Below are positions 44,377-52,294 of a stretch of DNA of 64,000 nucleotides, in pieces (the stretch's first letter is position 1; every line of letters starts with the position of its first letter). Origin of the DNA: Lachnospiraceae bacterium. Lineage in GTDB: Bacteria; Bacillota; Clostridia; Lachnospirales; Lachnospiraceae. Where the stretch lies: the NCBI GenBank assembly GCA_910574745.1, contig CAJTCE010000015.1, positions 16,256 to 80,255 on the forward strand, read 5' to 3'. The notes beneath the pieces were generated by a model. It did not search any database, had not been told where the DNA came from, and was given only the letters and a program-made list of their open reading frames with translations. A program made the translations under genes and the position numbers.

Positions 44377-47285
44377 TGCAAAGTGTGAAGTTTTGGAAAC
44401 CGAACAAAAAATTTATATGGATTGCCCTTATTCATTGGATTCTGACCTTTTTTACGGATCATATCATTTTTGAATATGTGATGTGGGATTTTTCCGATGT
44501 GACGCAGACGGTTAAAACAGCAATGACCTATGGGGCCAAGGCTGTTTTTCTGCTTATTCTGATTGGAATCTATCAGGGACTTTACTTCTTTTTTGCAAAA
44601 GCGGATAAGAGGCTTGTAAAGTATACCCTGATTTATTTTTGTATCAATATGATTCTGCTCTTCCTTGTCTGGCCGGGAATCTGGCGTATGGATGAGTTCG
44701 GCATTTTAAACAGCGCGGTTAAGCTTCTGCCCGTATTCTGGCAGAATTATCTGACCAGTCTTTTTTATGTATTTTCCCTGATGTTAGTTCCGGTTCCGTC
44801 AGGAGTGATCATTGTGCAGTGCGCTTTGATTTCCCTTATGGCGGGATATATTATAAGGTTTTTTGTGAACTGCTTTGGGAAAAGCGGACTTTTTGCATTT
44901 TTGCCGTTTCTGCTTTTCCCTGTGCTGGATTCCAACTTATATCCCATGAGGATGAGCTTATACGGGGTTTTGGAATTGTTTTTGCTGGTGCTTCTTTTTG
45001 AAAAGAAAATAAATTCCGGAAAGATCATTGAACAAAGAGACGGAAGTGATGAAAGAGAAAGCGGAAAGCGTGCAAATGGTAAATGGAGCATAACAGGTTC
45101 GTGGATATTTATCTGCATTCTGGGAGCTGTCGTTACGGTATGGCGGACGGAAGCCATTTACTATTTTCTGCTGTTTCCGTTACTTTTGGTCATTCTGTTC
45201 ATAAAGAATATGGATAGAAAAGCTTTGGTCAGGATAATCTGTACCTATCTGGTATGTTCCTTATGTCTGTTTGTGCCCCAGACCGTGGGGGATAAAATGA
45301 CCAGCGGAAACCAGTATGATCTAACCAGTGTGGTGCTGCCGCTCATTCCCCTTGTAGAAAAGGCCTATGGACGGGAGGAATGCAGGGAGCAGCTAAATGC
45401 CATCGATCAGGTCATTGATGTGGAAATGGCGGTAGAAGGGGCTAAGGAGAATAAAAGCGGTATCAGCCTGTTCTGGAGCCGCCCGGATTTTCAAAGGGAA
45501 TACACGGATGAACAATATAAAGCATTTAAAAACGCCTATTACGGATTCATTATGAAATTTCCCGCGGTTTTTCTGGCAGAGCGGTGGGACTGCTTTGTCC
45601 ATTCCGTAGATTTGCTGCAGAATACCACGGAAATCTTTACGGTAGAAGGAGTGGCCAATTATGATGCTTTCAGGGAATATCCCGGAACCGCTCCCGTAGA
45701 CGAGAGCATGAGAAATGCAGTTATCAGGCTGTTGGAATGGCGGAGTACGGAGGACTATGAGATGAAAAAAACGGGTTACTCCGTTATCTACGGAAATATA
45801 GTGCCAATCTGTATTCTTCTGTCTGCCTGGGCAGTTTGCCTGGTAAGGAGGAAATGGCATGAATTTTTCCTGTTATCCCTTCCCTTGGTAAAGGCGCCCC
45901 TGATTTTCCTGACAGCCCCTTCCAGATTGTTTATGTACTATTATTCTTTATATTTAACAGGATACTTTGCACTTCTGTATCTGTTTCTTACAATTTGGAA
46001 AAAGCTGGAAGGACCCGTAAAAAAGACCATTGCCTACGGAAAAAGAAACGGAATAAAAGCGGCTTTTCATGCAGCCATGGAGCGGGTGGATAAGGGGCAT
46101 CAGGATGAAATGTCCCGCCTTGCGTCGGATTATAAAGGGTGCAGGGAGTGGAGCATATCCATGGAGCGGGAAAAAATGGAAGACGAGATGAAAGCCCAAA
46201 GGACGTATCGATTCCCTTATGAACCGCTTATCAGTATTGTGGTGCCTGCCTATGAACCCCGTAAGGCCTTTATGAAAGAATTAATAACAAGCGTAATCGA
46301 ACAAACCTATACAAATTGGGAACTGATCATTGCCGATGCGGGTAAAACTGCCGGCATAAGAGAAGTACTGGCGGAATTTTCCGGGAATGTGACGGATGCT
46401 GTTAAGTACAAAAAATTAGATGAGAATAAAGGAATTTCTGAAAATACCAACGCCGCTGTGGAGGAGGCAAAGGGAGATTATATCGCTCTTTTGGATCACG
46501 ATGATCTATTGACTGAGGACGCATTGTATTCCATGGTGGAGAGAATCAACCGGTGTGATGATAGAGAAAGGATTCTGGCAGTTTATTCCGATGAGGATAA
46601 ATGCGACGGGAATGGAGAGAATTTTTACGAGCCCCATTTTAAGCCGGATTTTAATCTGGATTTGCTGCTATCCAATAATTACATCTGTCATTTTTTGATG
46701 GTAGAAGCCGGTGCCATGAAGGAATTGAAGTTTCGTAGGGAGTTTGACGGCGCCCAGGATTATGACCTGGTACTGCGTCTTTCGGCAAGGGCGGATTTCA
46801 CAAAGAAGAAAATCCTTCATGTGCAAAAGGTGCTCTATCACTGGCGTTGCCATGAGGGGTCCACAGCAGTTAATACGGAAAGCAAACGCTATGCTTACGA
46901 CGCCGGCCGGAAGGCTTTAGAGGCTTATTATAAGGAAAAGGGAATAGACGGCGTCCGGGTGGAAGACAGCTCCCATCTGGGATTTTACCGTACGTTGTAC
47001 AGTCCCGATATTTTTGCGGCAAGGAAGGACGTTGCGGCGGTCTGCGGCAGAGTCATAGAGAAGGGCCTGGTTACGGGGGGACCTGAATTGGAGTCCTGCC
47101 TTTTGTTTAAGGGCTTGAAAAAAAACAGCAGCGGATATATGCACAGAGCGGATACCAGGCTGGATGTGGATGCCGCAGACGAAAGAGCCTTAAAGCTGCG
47201 GCCCGGGCTTGGCTGTACGCTGGAAGAAGCGTTGAAAAAGGGCATGAAATTGGTATATGACCCTGAATTTATAAAAATTTTGTGA
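44373..47285 (+). CDS. Polytopic membrane protein fused to a GT2 glycosyltransferase
   Basis: 970 residues. Residues 1-545 hold about twelve helices with a large external region (about 300-440) and a loop WPGIWRMDEFGILN, resembling the polytopic GT-C-like membrane proteins of surface-polymer loci. Residues about 615-970 are a GT2 domain (SIVVPAYEPRKAF; ALLDHDDLLTED; DGAQDYDLVLRL), close to domain A of the 19542 and 32518 proteins. The fusion ties a cytoplasmic transferase to a membrane component that could act on the other face. It is the last gene of the ATGA-linked chain beginning at 37818. Confidence 0.82.
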   Translation: MMQSVKFWKPNKKFIWIALIHWILTFFTDHIIFEYVMWDFSDVTQTVKTAMTYGAKAVFLLILIGIYQGLYFFFAKADKRLVKYTLIYFCINMILLFLVWPGIWRMDEFGILNSAVKLLPVFWQNYLTSLFYVFSLMLVPVPSGVIIVQCALISLMAGYIIRFFVNCFGKSGLFAFLPFLLFPVLDSNLYPMRMSLYGVLELFLLVLLFEKKINSGKIIEQRDGSDERESGKRANGKWSITGSWIFICILGAVVTVWRTEAIYYFLLFPLLLVILFIKNMDRKALVRIICTYLVCSLCLFVPQTVGDKMTSGNQYDLTSVVLPLIPLVEKAYGREECREQLNAIDQVIDVEMAVEGAKENKSGISLFWSRPDFQREYTDEQYKAFKNAYYGFIMKFPAVFLAERWDCFVHSVDLLQNTTEIFTVEGVANYDAFREYPGTAPVDESMRNAVIRLLEWRSTEDYEMKKTGYSVIYGNIVPICILLSAWAVCLVRRKWHEFFLLSLPLVKAPLIFLTAPSRLFMYYYSLYLTGYFALLYLFLTIWKKLEGPVKKTIAYGKRNGIKAAFHAAMERVDKGHQDEMSRLASDYKGCREWSISMEREKMEDEMKAQRTYRFPYEPLISIVVPAYEPRKAFMKELITSVIEQTYTNWELIIADAGKTAGIREVLAEFSGNVTDAVKYKKLDENKGISENTNAAVEEAKGDYIALLDHDDLLTEDALYSMVERINRCDDRERILAVYSDEDKCDGNGENFYEPHFKPDFNLDLLLSNNYICHFLMVEAGAMKELKFRREFDGAQDYDLVLRLSARADFTKKKILHVQKVLYHWRCHEGSTAVNTESKRYAYDAGRKALEAYYKEKGIDGVRVEDSSHLGFYRTLYSPDIFAARKDVAAVCGRVIEKGLVTGGPELESCLLFKGLKKNSSGYMHRADTRLDVDAADERALKLRPGLGCTLEEALKKGMKLVYDPEFIKIL

Positions 47286-47312
47286 AAAAATTATGATGAA
47301 TTTGTCAAAAAG

Positions 47313-47341
47313 TACCATTAGGCTGCGAATTATATTATAAT
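47313..47341 (+). promoter_or_regulatory. Weak promoter candidate before the GT2 gene at 47419
   Basis: A perfect TATAAT (47336-47341) overlaps a second TATATT in an A+T-rich stretch. The hexamer 17 bp upstream (TACCAT) is a poor -35, and a better TTGTCA at 47302 is too far (28 bp). It marks the break between the 36-47 kb operon and the following genes. Confidence 0.3.
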
Positions 47342-47418
47342 AGTAAAAATTGCAGGGCAGGAGGACATTCAGCCTATGTCCGGGCAACTAAGGCAGTCAG
47401 GATAACAGAGGAGCCATA

Positions 47419-48393
47419 ATGAAAACGACGGTGGTAATTCCCAATTATAACGGAGTCCAATATCTGCAAAACTGTATAAAAAGCCTTTTGAATGCAAGAA
47501 AAAAAGGGGATTTCCATATACTGGTTGTGGATAACGGCTCTGTGGACGGAAGTCTTGATGTGGCAAAGGAATATGAAGCAAAAGGTATTTTGGAGCTTAG
47601 GGCATTTTCTGAAAATACGGGATTTTGCAAAGCGGTTAATGAAGGAATCAAACGGTGCAAAACCAAATATGTCCTGCTTCTGAACAACGATACGGAAGTG
47701 ACAGAGGGGTTCGTAAAGGAGCTGGAGGAGTTTATGGATGCGCATCCTAAGGCTTTTGCCGTTTCTTCCAAGATGCTTTCTTTAAAGGAGCCGGAGATTA
47801 TTGACGATTGTGGGGATTTGTACTGCGCTCTGGGGTGGGCTTTCGGTCTGGGAAAAGGAAAGACTGCATCCCTATACGAAAAGGATGCGCGGGTATTTGC
47901 CGCCTGCGGCGGAGCTTCCCTGTACCGGAGGACGGTCTTTGACAAAATCGGTCTGTTTGACGAAAATCATTTTGCCTATCTGGAGGATATTGACATAGGC
48001 TACCGTGCGCTCATATACGGATATCGCAATTACTATTGCCACAGCGCAGTAGTGTACCATGCCGGAAGCGGCTTTTCCGGTTCCAGATATAACAGGTTTA
48101 AAATAGATTTATCTGCAAAAAATAGTATATATCTGGTTTACAAAAATATGCCCCTCTTACAGCAGCTTTTGAATCTGCCTTTTCTCCTTACGGGGTTTTT
48201 GGTCAAATGGCTGTTTTTTGTGAAAAAAGGGTTTGGAGCAACTTATTTTAAGGGGCTTATGAAAGGATTTTCCTTATGCTTTTCCGCTAAAGGAAGGGAA
48301 AAGAAGGTATCTTTTTCGGGAAAAAACCTTTTAAACTATGTATTTATTCAGGTACAATTGTGGTGGAACATTGTACGGAGAATAGCAGGCTGA
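47419..48393 (+). CDS. GT2 glycosyltransferase, rhamnosyltransferase-like
   Basis: 324 residues with one GT2 domain: VVIPNYNGVQYLQNCI, LVVDNGSVDGS, LLLNNDTEV, FAACGGASLYRR and YLEDIDIGYRALIYG (acid motif). The C terminus has two hydrophobic stretches (LLNLPFLLTGFLVKWLFFV and around 300) that may touch the membrane. The dDG/NNDTE style resembles WbbL-type rhamnosyltransferases, which add rhamnose to the lipid-linked primer; that specificity is inference. A GAGGAG site precedes ATG 47419. Confidence 0.87.
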   Translation: MKTTVVIPNYNGVQYLQNCIKSLLNARKKGDFHILVVDNGSVDGSLDVAKEYEAKGILELRAFSENTGFCKAVNEGIKRCKTKYVLLLNNDTEVTEGFVKELEEFMDAHPKAFAVSSKMLSLKEPEIIDDCGDLYCALGWAFGLGKGKTASLYEKDARVFAACGGASLYRRTVFDKIGLFDENHFAYLEDIDIGYRALIYGYRNYYCHSAVVYHAGSGFSGSRYNRFKIDLSAKNSIYLVYKNMPLLQQLLNLPFLLTGFLVKWLFFVKKGFGATYFKGLMKGFSLCFSAKGREKKVSFSGKNLLNYVFIQVQLWWNIVRRIAG

Positions 48394-48482
48394 CAGGGAT
48401 AAAATTGGTGGTTTTCCATGGATAACCACAGTAAATGTTACGGAATTGTTAAGGAATGATTAAAAAATATAACCTAAAAAGG

Positions 48483-48511
48483 TTGCCCTTTTTGGTGAAA
48501 TAAGGTAAAAT
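48483..48511 (+). promoter_or_regulatory. Promoter for the initiating glycosyltransferase gene
   Basis: TTGCCC (48483-48488) and TAAAAT (48506-48511) are spaced 17 bp, about 32 bp before the TTG start at 48543. The -35 sits within a small hairpin (AAAAAGG / CCTTTTT around 48476-48494) that might act as a terminator for the upstream gene. Confidence 0.5.
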
Positions 48512-48542
48512 ATCGGTTGTATATGAGAAAAGGTGATTCCCG

Positions 48543-49955
48543 TTGATAAAAGATAATCAAAAATATTTCAACAGGCTTCATGTAATTCTGGATGCTTTGG
48601 TTGTGGCAGCCGCTTATGCAATTGCATGGCTGATTAGATTTGAAAGCGGTCTCTGGAAGGAAGAGGGCGCGTTTATCGGTATTTTGGGCGCACGTACTTA
48701 TTTTTTTGCGTTAGTGTTCATTATACCGGGATATCTGGTATTAAACCATTTATTCAATCTGTATACATCCAAGCGCTATTCCAGTGCCAAGAGAGATATT
48801 GTTAATGTTATAAAGGCCAATATGGTAGGTCTGGTACTGTTCTTGGGCATTTTGTATGTCATAGACCAGAAGGACTTTTCCAGAGGAATGATTTTTGTTT
48901 TCAGCGGGTTGAATATTCTGGGACAGAGCGGTACCAGAATCTGTATCAGAAAGCTTTTACGTTCCTTCAGACGGAAGGGTTATAATATTAAGTATGTTCT
49001 GCTGGTGGGATATTCCAAGGCGGCAGAGCAGTATATTGACAGGATTATGCAAAATCCCCAGTGGGGTTATATAGTCCGGGGCATTTTGGATGACCATATT
49101 CCAAGGGGGACTTTATATCGCGGCATTAAAGTACTTGGAACCATCGGTAATCTGGAAATTATCCTGCCTGAAAATAAGCTGGACGAAATTGCCATTACTC
49201 TTTCTTTAAAGGACTATGACAGTCTGGAGAGAATAGTAGGTCTGTGTGAAAAGTCGGGAGTGCATACAAAGTTTATTCCTGATTACAATAGTGTTATACC
49301 AAGCAAACCCTATACAGAGGACTTAAACGGGCTGCCGGTTATCAATATCCGTCATGTTCCCCTTAGCAATACCTTAAACAGTATGGCAAAGCGGGTTGTG
49401 GATTTTGTGGGAAGTATTTTTGCCATGATTTTGTTTTCCCCGGTTTTCCTCATCGCAGCGATTGCGGTCAGAGCCACAAGCAGAGGGCCGGTCATTTTTA
49501 AACAGGAGAGGGTGGGACTTCACAACAAGCCCTTTCAAATGTACAAATTCCGTACTATGGAGGTTCAGAAGCCGTCTAAAGAAAAGAAGAGCTGGACGGT
49601 TAAGGACGATCCCAGGGTAACGGACGTAGGCAGGTTTCTTAGAAGGACAAGCATTGACGAGCTTCCCCAGTTCTTCAATGTTTTTAAAGGGGATATGAGT
49701 CTTGTAGGGCCCAGGCCCGAAAGGCCGTTCTTCGTAGAAAAGTTCAAGGAAGAAGTTCCCAGATATATGATCAAGCATCAGGTCAGACCGGGCATAACCG
49801 GCTGGGCGCAGGTTAACGGCTACAGAGGGGACACATCTATCAGAAAGCGTATTGACTGTGATTTGTACTATATTGAAAACTGGACCATGGCGCTGGATTT
49901 TAAAATCCTGTTTCTGACGGTTTTCAAAGGATTTATCAATAAGAATGCGTATTAA
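48543..49955 (+). CDS. Undecaprenyl-phosphate sugar phosphotransferase (WcaJ/EpsL-type)
   Basis: 470 residues from a TTG start with a good AAAGGTGA site; no upstream in-frame ATG exists. Four N-terminal helices (about 12-130), a Rossmann-like middle (VLLVGYSKAAEQY), a fifth hydrophobic segment (near 285-310) and the C-terminal bacterial sugar transferase domain with FKQERVGLHNKPFQMYKFRTM, RRTSIDELPQFFNV, GDMSLVGPRPERP and RPGITGWAQVNGY. It starts polymer assembly by moving a sugar-1-phosphate, commonly glucose or galactose, onto undecaprenyl phosphate. Catalytic Asp-Glu pair (SIDELPQ) is intact. Confidence 0.93.
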   Translation: MIKDNQKYFNRLHVILDALVVAAAYAIAWLIRFESGLWKEEGAFIGILGARTYFFALVFIIPGYLVLNHLFNLYTSKRYSSAKRDIVNVIKANMVGLVLFLGILYVIDQKDFSRGMIFVFSGLNILGQSGTRICIRKLLRSFRRKGYNIKYVLLVGYSKAAEQYIDRIMQNPQWGYIVRGILDDHIPRGTLYRGIKVLGTIGNLEIILPENKLDEIAITLSLKDYDSLERIVGLCEKSGVHTKFIPDYNSVIPSKPYTEDLNGLPVINIRHVPLSNTLNSMAKRVVDFVGSIFAMILFSPVFLIAAIAVRATSRGPVIFKQERVGLHNKPFQMYKFRTMEVQKPSKEKKSWTVKDDPRVTDVGRFLRRTSIDELPQFFNVFKGDMSLVGPRPERPFFVEKFKEEVPRYMIKHQVRPGITGWAQVNGYRGDTSIRKRIDCDLYYIENWTMALDFKILFLTVFKGFINKNAY

Positions 49956-49978
49956 GAAAGGATTAAAGAGTAAAAACT

Positions 49979-51145
49979 ATGGCAGCTAAAAAGGGTTCCG
50001 GCGCATCGGGCGGAAAAAAAATGACTAAGGCTCAGCGCAGGAAAAGAAAACAGAAAAAAATTGCGATTCTTGCAATAGAGGCCGTTGTTGTTGTTGTTTT
50101 GATCGTTGCTTTATATTTTGTCAGCAAGTTGGATATCATACACAGGGAAGACATTAGTGACGAAGACATTGTTACCAACGATGATATTGAGGAAGGACTG
50201 TTGGTAGAGGCCGGCGACGTTACCATTAACGACAATATCGGCGGACATATGGAGGGATACCGCAATATTGCTCTCTTTGGCGTAGATGCCAGAAACAACA
50301 ATCTGGGAAAAGGCGTCCGTTCTGATACCATTATTATTGCATCCATTAATGAAAACACGAAGGAAGTCAGACTGGTTTCCATATACCGTGATACTTATTT
50401 AAACCTTGGAAACGATTCTTATTCCAAGTGTAACGAGGCCTATGCCGCAGGCGGCGCAAAACAGGCCATTAATATGATTAACATGAATACGGATTTAAAT
50501 ATTACCGATTACGTTACGGTAGGCTGGGCAGCTGTGGCCGATACTGTGGACGCTTTAGGGGGTATCCAAATTGATGTGGATGCGGAGGAGTTGAAGCATC
50601 TGAACAATTATCAGGTGGAAACCTCCCAGTCCCTGGGCAGAAGCTTTACCAGACTGGAGCAGACAGGAATGGTTACCTTAGACGGAGTCCAGGCGGTTTC
50701 TTACTGTCGTATCCGTTATACCGCCGGCGATGATTATAAGAGAACCGAAAGACAGAGAGAGGTCATCCAGGCTCTTGCAGATAAAGCAAAGACGGCGACG
50801 CCCGATAAGCTGGATCAGATTGCCAACAAAGTATTCCCCCAGACGGCAACCAGCCTGACATTAACAGAGATTCTGGATCTTTTAAAGGATATTGCTTCCT
50901 ACAATATTGTGGAGACAAGCGGCTTCCCTGCGGCAGAATACAGATCTACGGGAGTGATCAAAGCAGGAGGAAGAAATCACGGGGACTGTGTTATTCCTGT
51001 GGATTTAGAGACCAACGTTGTGATTCTGCATCAGTTCCTGTTCGGAGATGTGGAGGATTACAAACCTTCCCAGGCAGTACAGGGCTACAGTGACAGGATT
51101 CGTTCCGATACAGGAACGGCCAAACCCGATACGGGAGAAGAATAA
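49979..51145 (+). CDS. LytR-CpsA-Psr (LCP) family glycopolymer ligase
   Basis: 388 residues: a basic N terminus, one anchor helix (about 30-50), and an external LCP domain (about 85-330) with NIALFGVDARN, RSDTIIIASIN, VRLVSIYRDTYL, KCNEAYAAGGA and YCRIRYTAGDDYKRTERQR. The Asp and Arg residues that bind pyrophosphate lipid in LCP proteins are present. The family attaches undecaprenyl-linked polymers to peptidoglycan at the outer face. Its place right after the initiating transferase suggests that the window's polysaccharide is wall-linked. Confidence 0.93.
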   Translation: MAAKKGSGASGGKKMTKAQRRKRKQKKIAILAIEAVVVVVLIVALYFVSKLDIIHREDISDEDIVTNDDIEEGLLVEAGDVTINDNIGGHMEGYRNIALFGVDARNNNLGKGVRSDTIIIASINENTKEVRLVSIYRDTYLNLGNDSYSKCNEAYAAGGAKQAINMINMNTDLNITDYVTVGWAAVADTVDALGGIQIDVDAEELKHLNNYQVETSQSLGRSFTRLEQTGMVTLDGVQAVSYCRIRYTAGDDYKRTERQREVIQALADKAKTATPDKLDQIANKVFPQTATSLTLTEILDLLKDIASYNIVETSGFPAAEYRSTGVIKAGGRNHGDCVIPVDLETNVVILHQFLFGDVEDYKPSQAVQGYSDRIRSDTGTAKPDTGEE

Positions 51146-51198
51146 AGGAATACCGTAAATCCACATGAATAAACAAAGCGGTACGCGGGATAAATTAC

Positions 51199-51228
51199 AA
51201 AGAGGGCTTTAACCGGTCCTCTTTTTTT
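51199..51228 (+). terminator. Rho-independent terminator after the LCP gene
   Basis: AAAGAGG (51199-51205) pairs with CCTCTTT (51218-51224) around a 12-base loop, ending in a run of seven T. A TATAAT (51231-51236) follows at once and may be the -10 of the next gene, though no clear -35 is seen. Confidence 0.7.
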
Positions 51229-51286
51229 GTTATAATATATGTTAGCCATACAAGAAAGACAACAGGCAGTAAAGGAAGCGTAGAAC

Positions 51287-52291
51287 ATGGATACAGTGGA
51301 TGTTATCATCCCCACCTATAAACCGGGCAAAGAGTTTTTGAAAATATTGGATATGCTTAAGATGCAGACGGTCAGACCTTCGCATATCATTATTTTGAAT
51401 ACAGAGGAAAAGTATTTTGAACGGCTGATTTTTGGAAGCGATTTTTCCCAAAAGCACAGCAGCTGTAAGGTTTACCATCATTCTAAGAAGGAATTTGACC
51501 ACGGCGCCATACGCAACAGAGGCGTAAAGCTTTCGGATGCGGATTACTTTGTGATGATGACTCAGGACGCGGTACCAAAGGATGAGAAGCTCTTGGAAAA
51601 GCTGTTGGAACCCTTAAAGGAGAAAAAAGCGGCAGTATCCTATGCCAGACAGCTTCCAAAGGAAGACTGCAATCCTATTGAGCGGTTTACAAGGTCCTTT
51701 AATTATCCGGAGGAGTCCTGCTTAAAGGGAGAAAAGGATAAGGAACGGTTAGGGATTAAAACTTATTTCTGCTCAGATGTCTGCGCGGCTTATAATAAGG
51801 AAATTTTTGTCAGTCTGGGCGGTTTTGTGAAACGGACTTTGTTTAATGAAGATATGATTTATGCAGCAAAGGCGATAAAGAACGGATATATGATTGCCTA
51901 TCAGTCAGAGGCAGAGGTTTATCATTCCCACAATTATTCGGCAAAGGAACAGTTTTGCAGGAATTTTGACTTAGGGGTTTCCCAGACGGATCATCCGGAG
52001 GTCTTTTCGGAATTTGCTTCAGAGAAAGAAGGCATCCGCATGGTAAAAGAAACCTCTGCATATCTTTGGAATAACGGATATAAGAGGATGATTCCAAGGC
52101 TTTTTGTTTTAAGCGCCTCAAAATGGCTGGGCTACAGGCTGGGAAAAGGTTATCACAGACTGCCGGATAAATTTGTCATGAAATGCACTTCGGATCCGGC
52201 TTATTGGAACAGAAAGGCATTAAAGCGGGCTGTGGAGCATATTGACGGAAGTAAAGGCTATGGAAAAAATCCTGACAAAGAAGGAGTATAA
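51287..52291 (+). CDS. GT2 glycosyltransferase, rhamnosyltransferase-like
   Basis: 334 residues with one GT2 domain: DVIIPTYKPGKEF, HHSKKEFDHGAIRNRGV (the FDHGxxRN motif of RfbN/RmlT-like rhamnosyltransferases), MMTQDAVP as metal motif and LFNEDMIYAAKAIKNG. It ends with a basic C-terminal helix. The FDHG-type motif supports a rhamnose or deoxyhexose donor more clearly than in the other GT2 genes here. It is followed by glmS after 3 bp. Confidence 0.87.
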   Translation: MDTVDVIIPTYKPGKEFLKILDMLKMQTVRPSHIIILNTEEKYFERLIFGSDFSQKHSSCKVYHHSKKEFDHGAIRNRGVKLSDADYFVMMTQDAVPKDEKLLEKLLEPLKEKKAAVSYARQLPKEDCNPIERFTRSFNYPEESCLKGEKDKERLGIKTYFCSDVCAAYNKEIFVSLGGFVKRTLFNEDMIYAAKAIKNGYMIAYQSEAEVYHSHNYSAKEQFCRNFDLGVSQTDHPEVFSEFASEKEGIRMVKETSAYLWNNGYKRMIPRLFVLSASKWLGYRLGKGYHRLPDKFVMKCTSDPAYWNRKALKRAVEHIDGSKGYGKNPDKEGV

Positions 52292-52294
52292 AAT

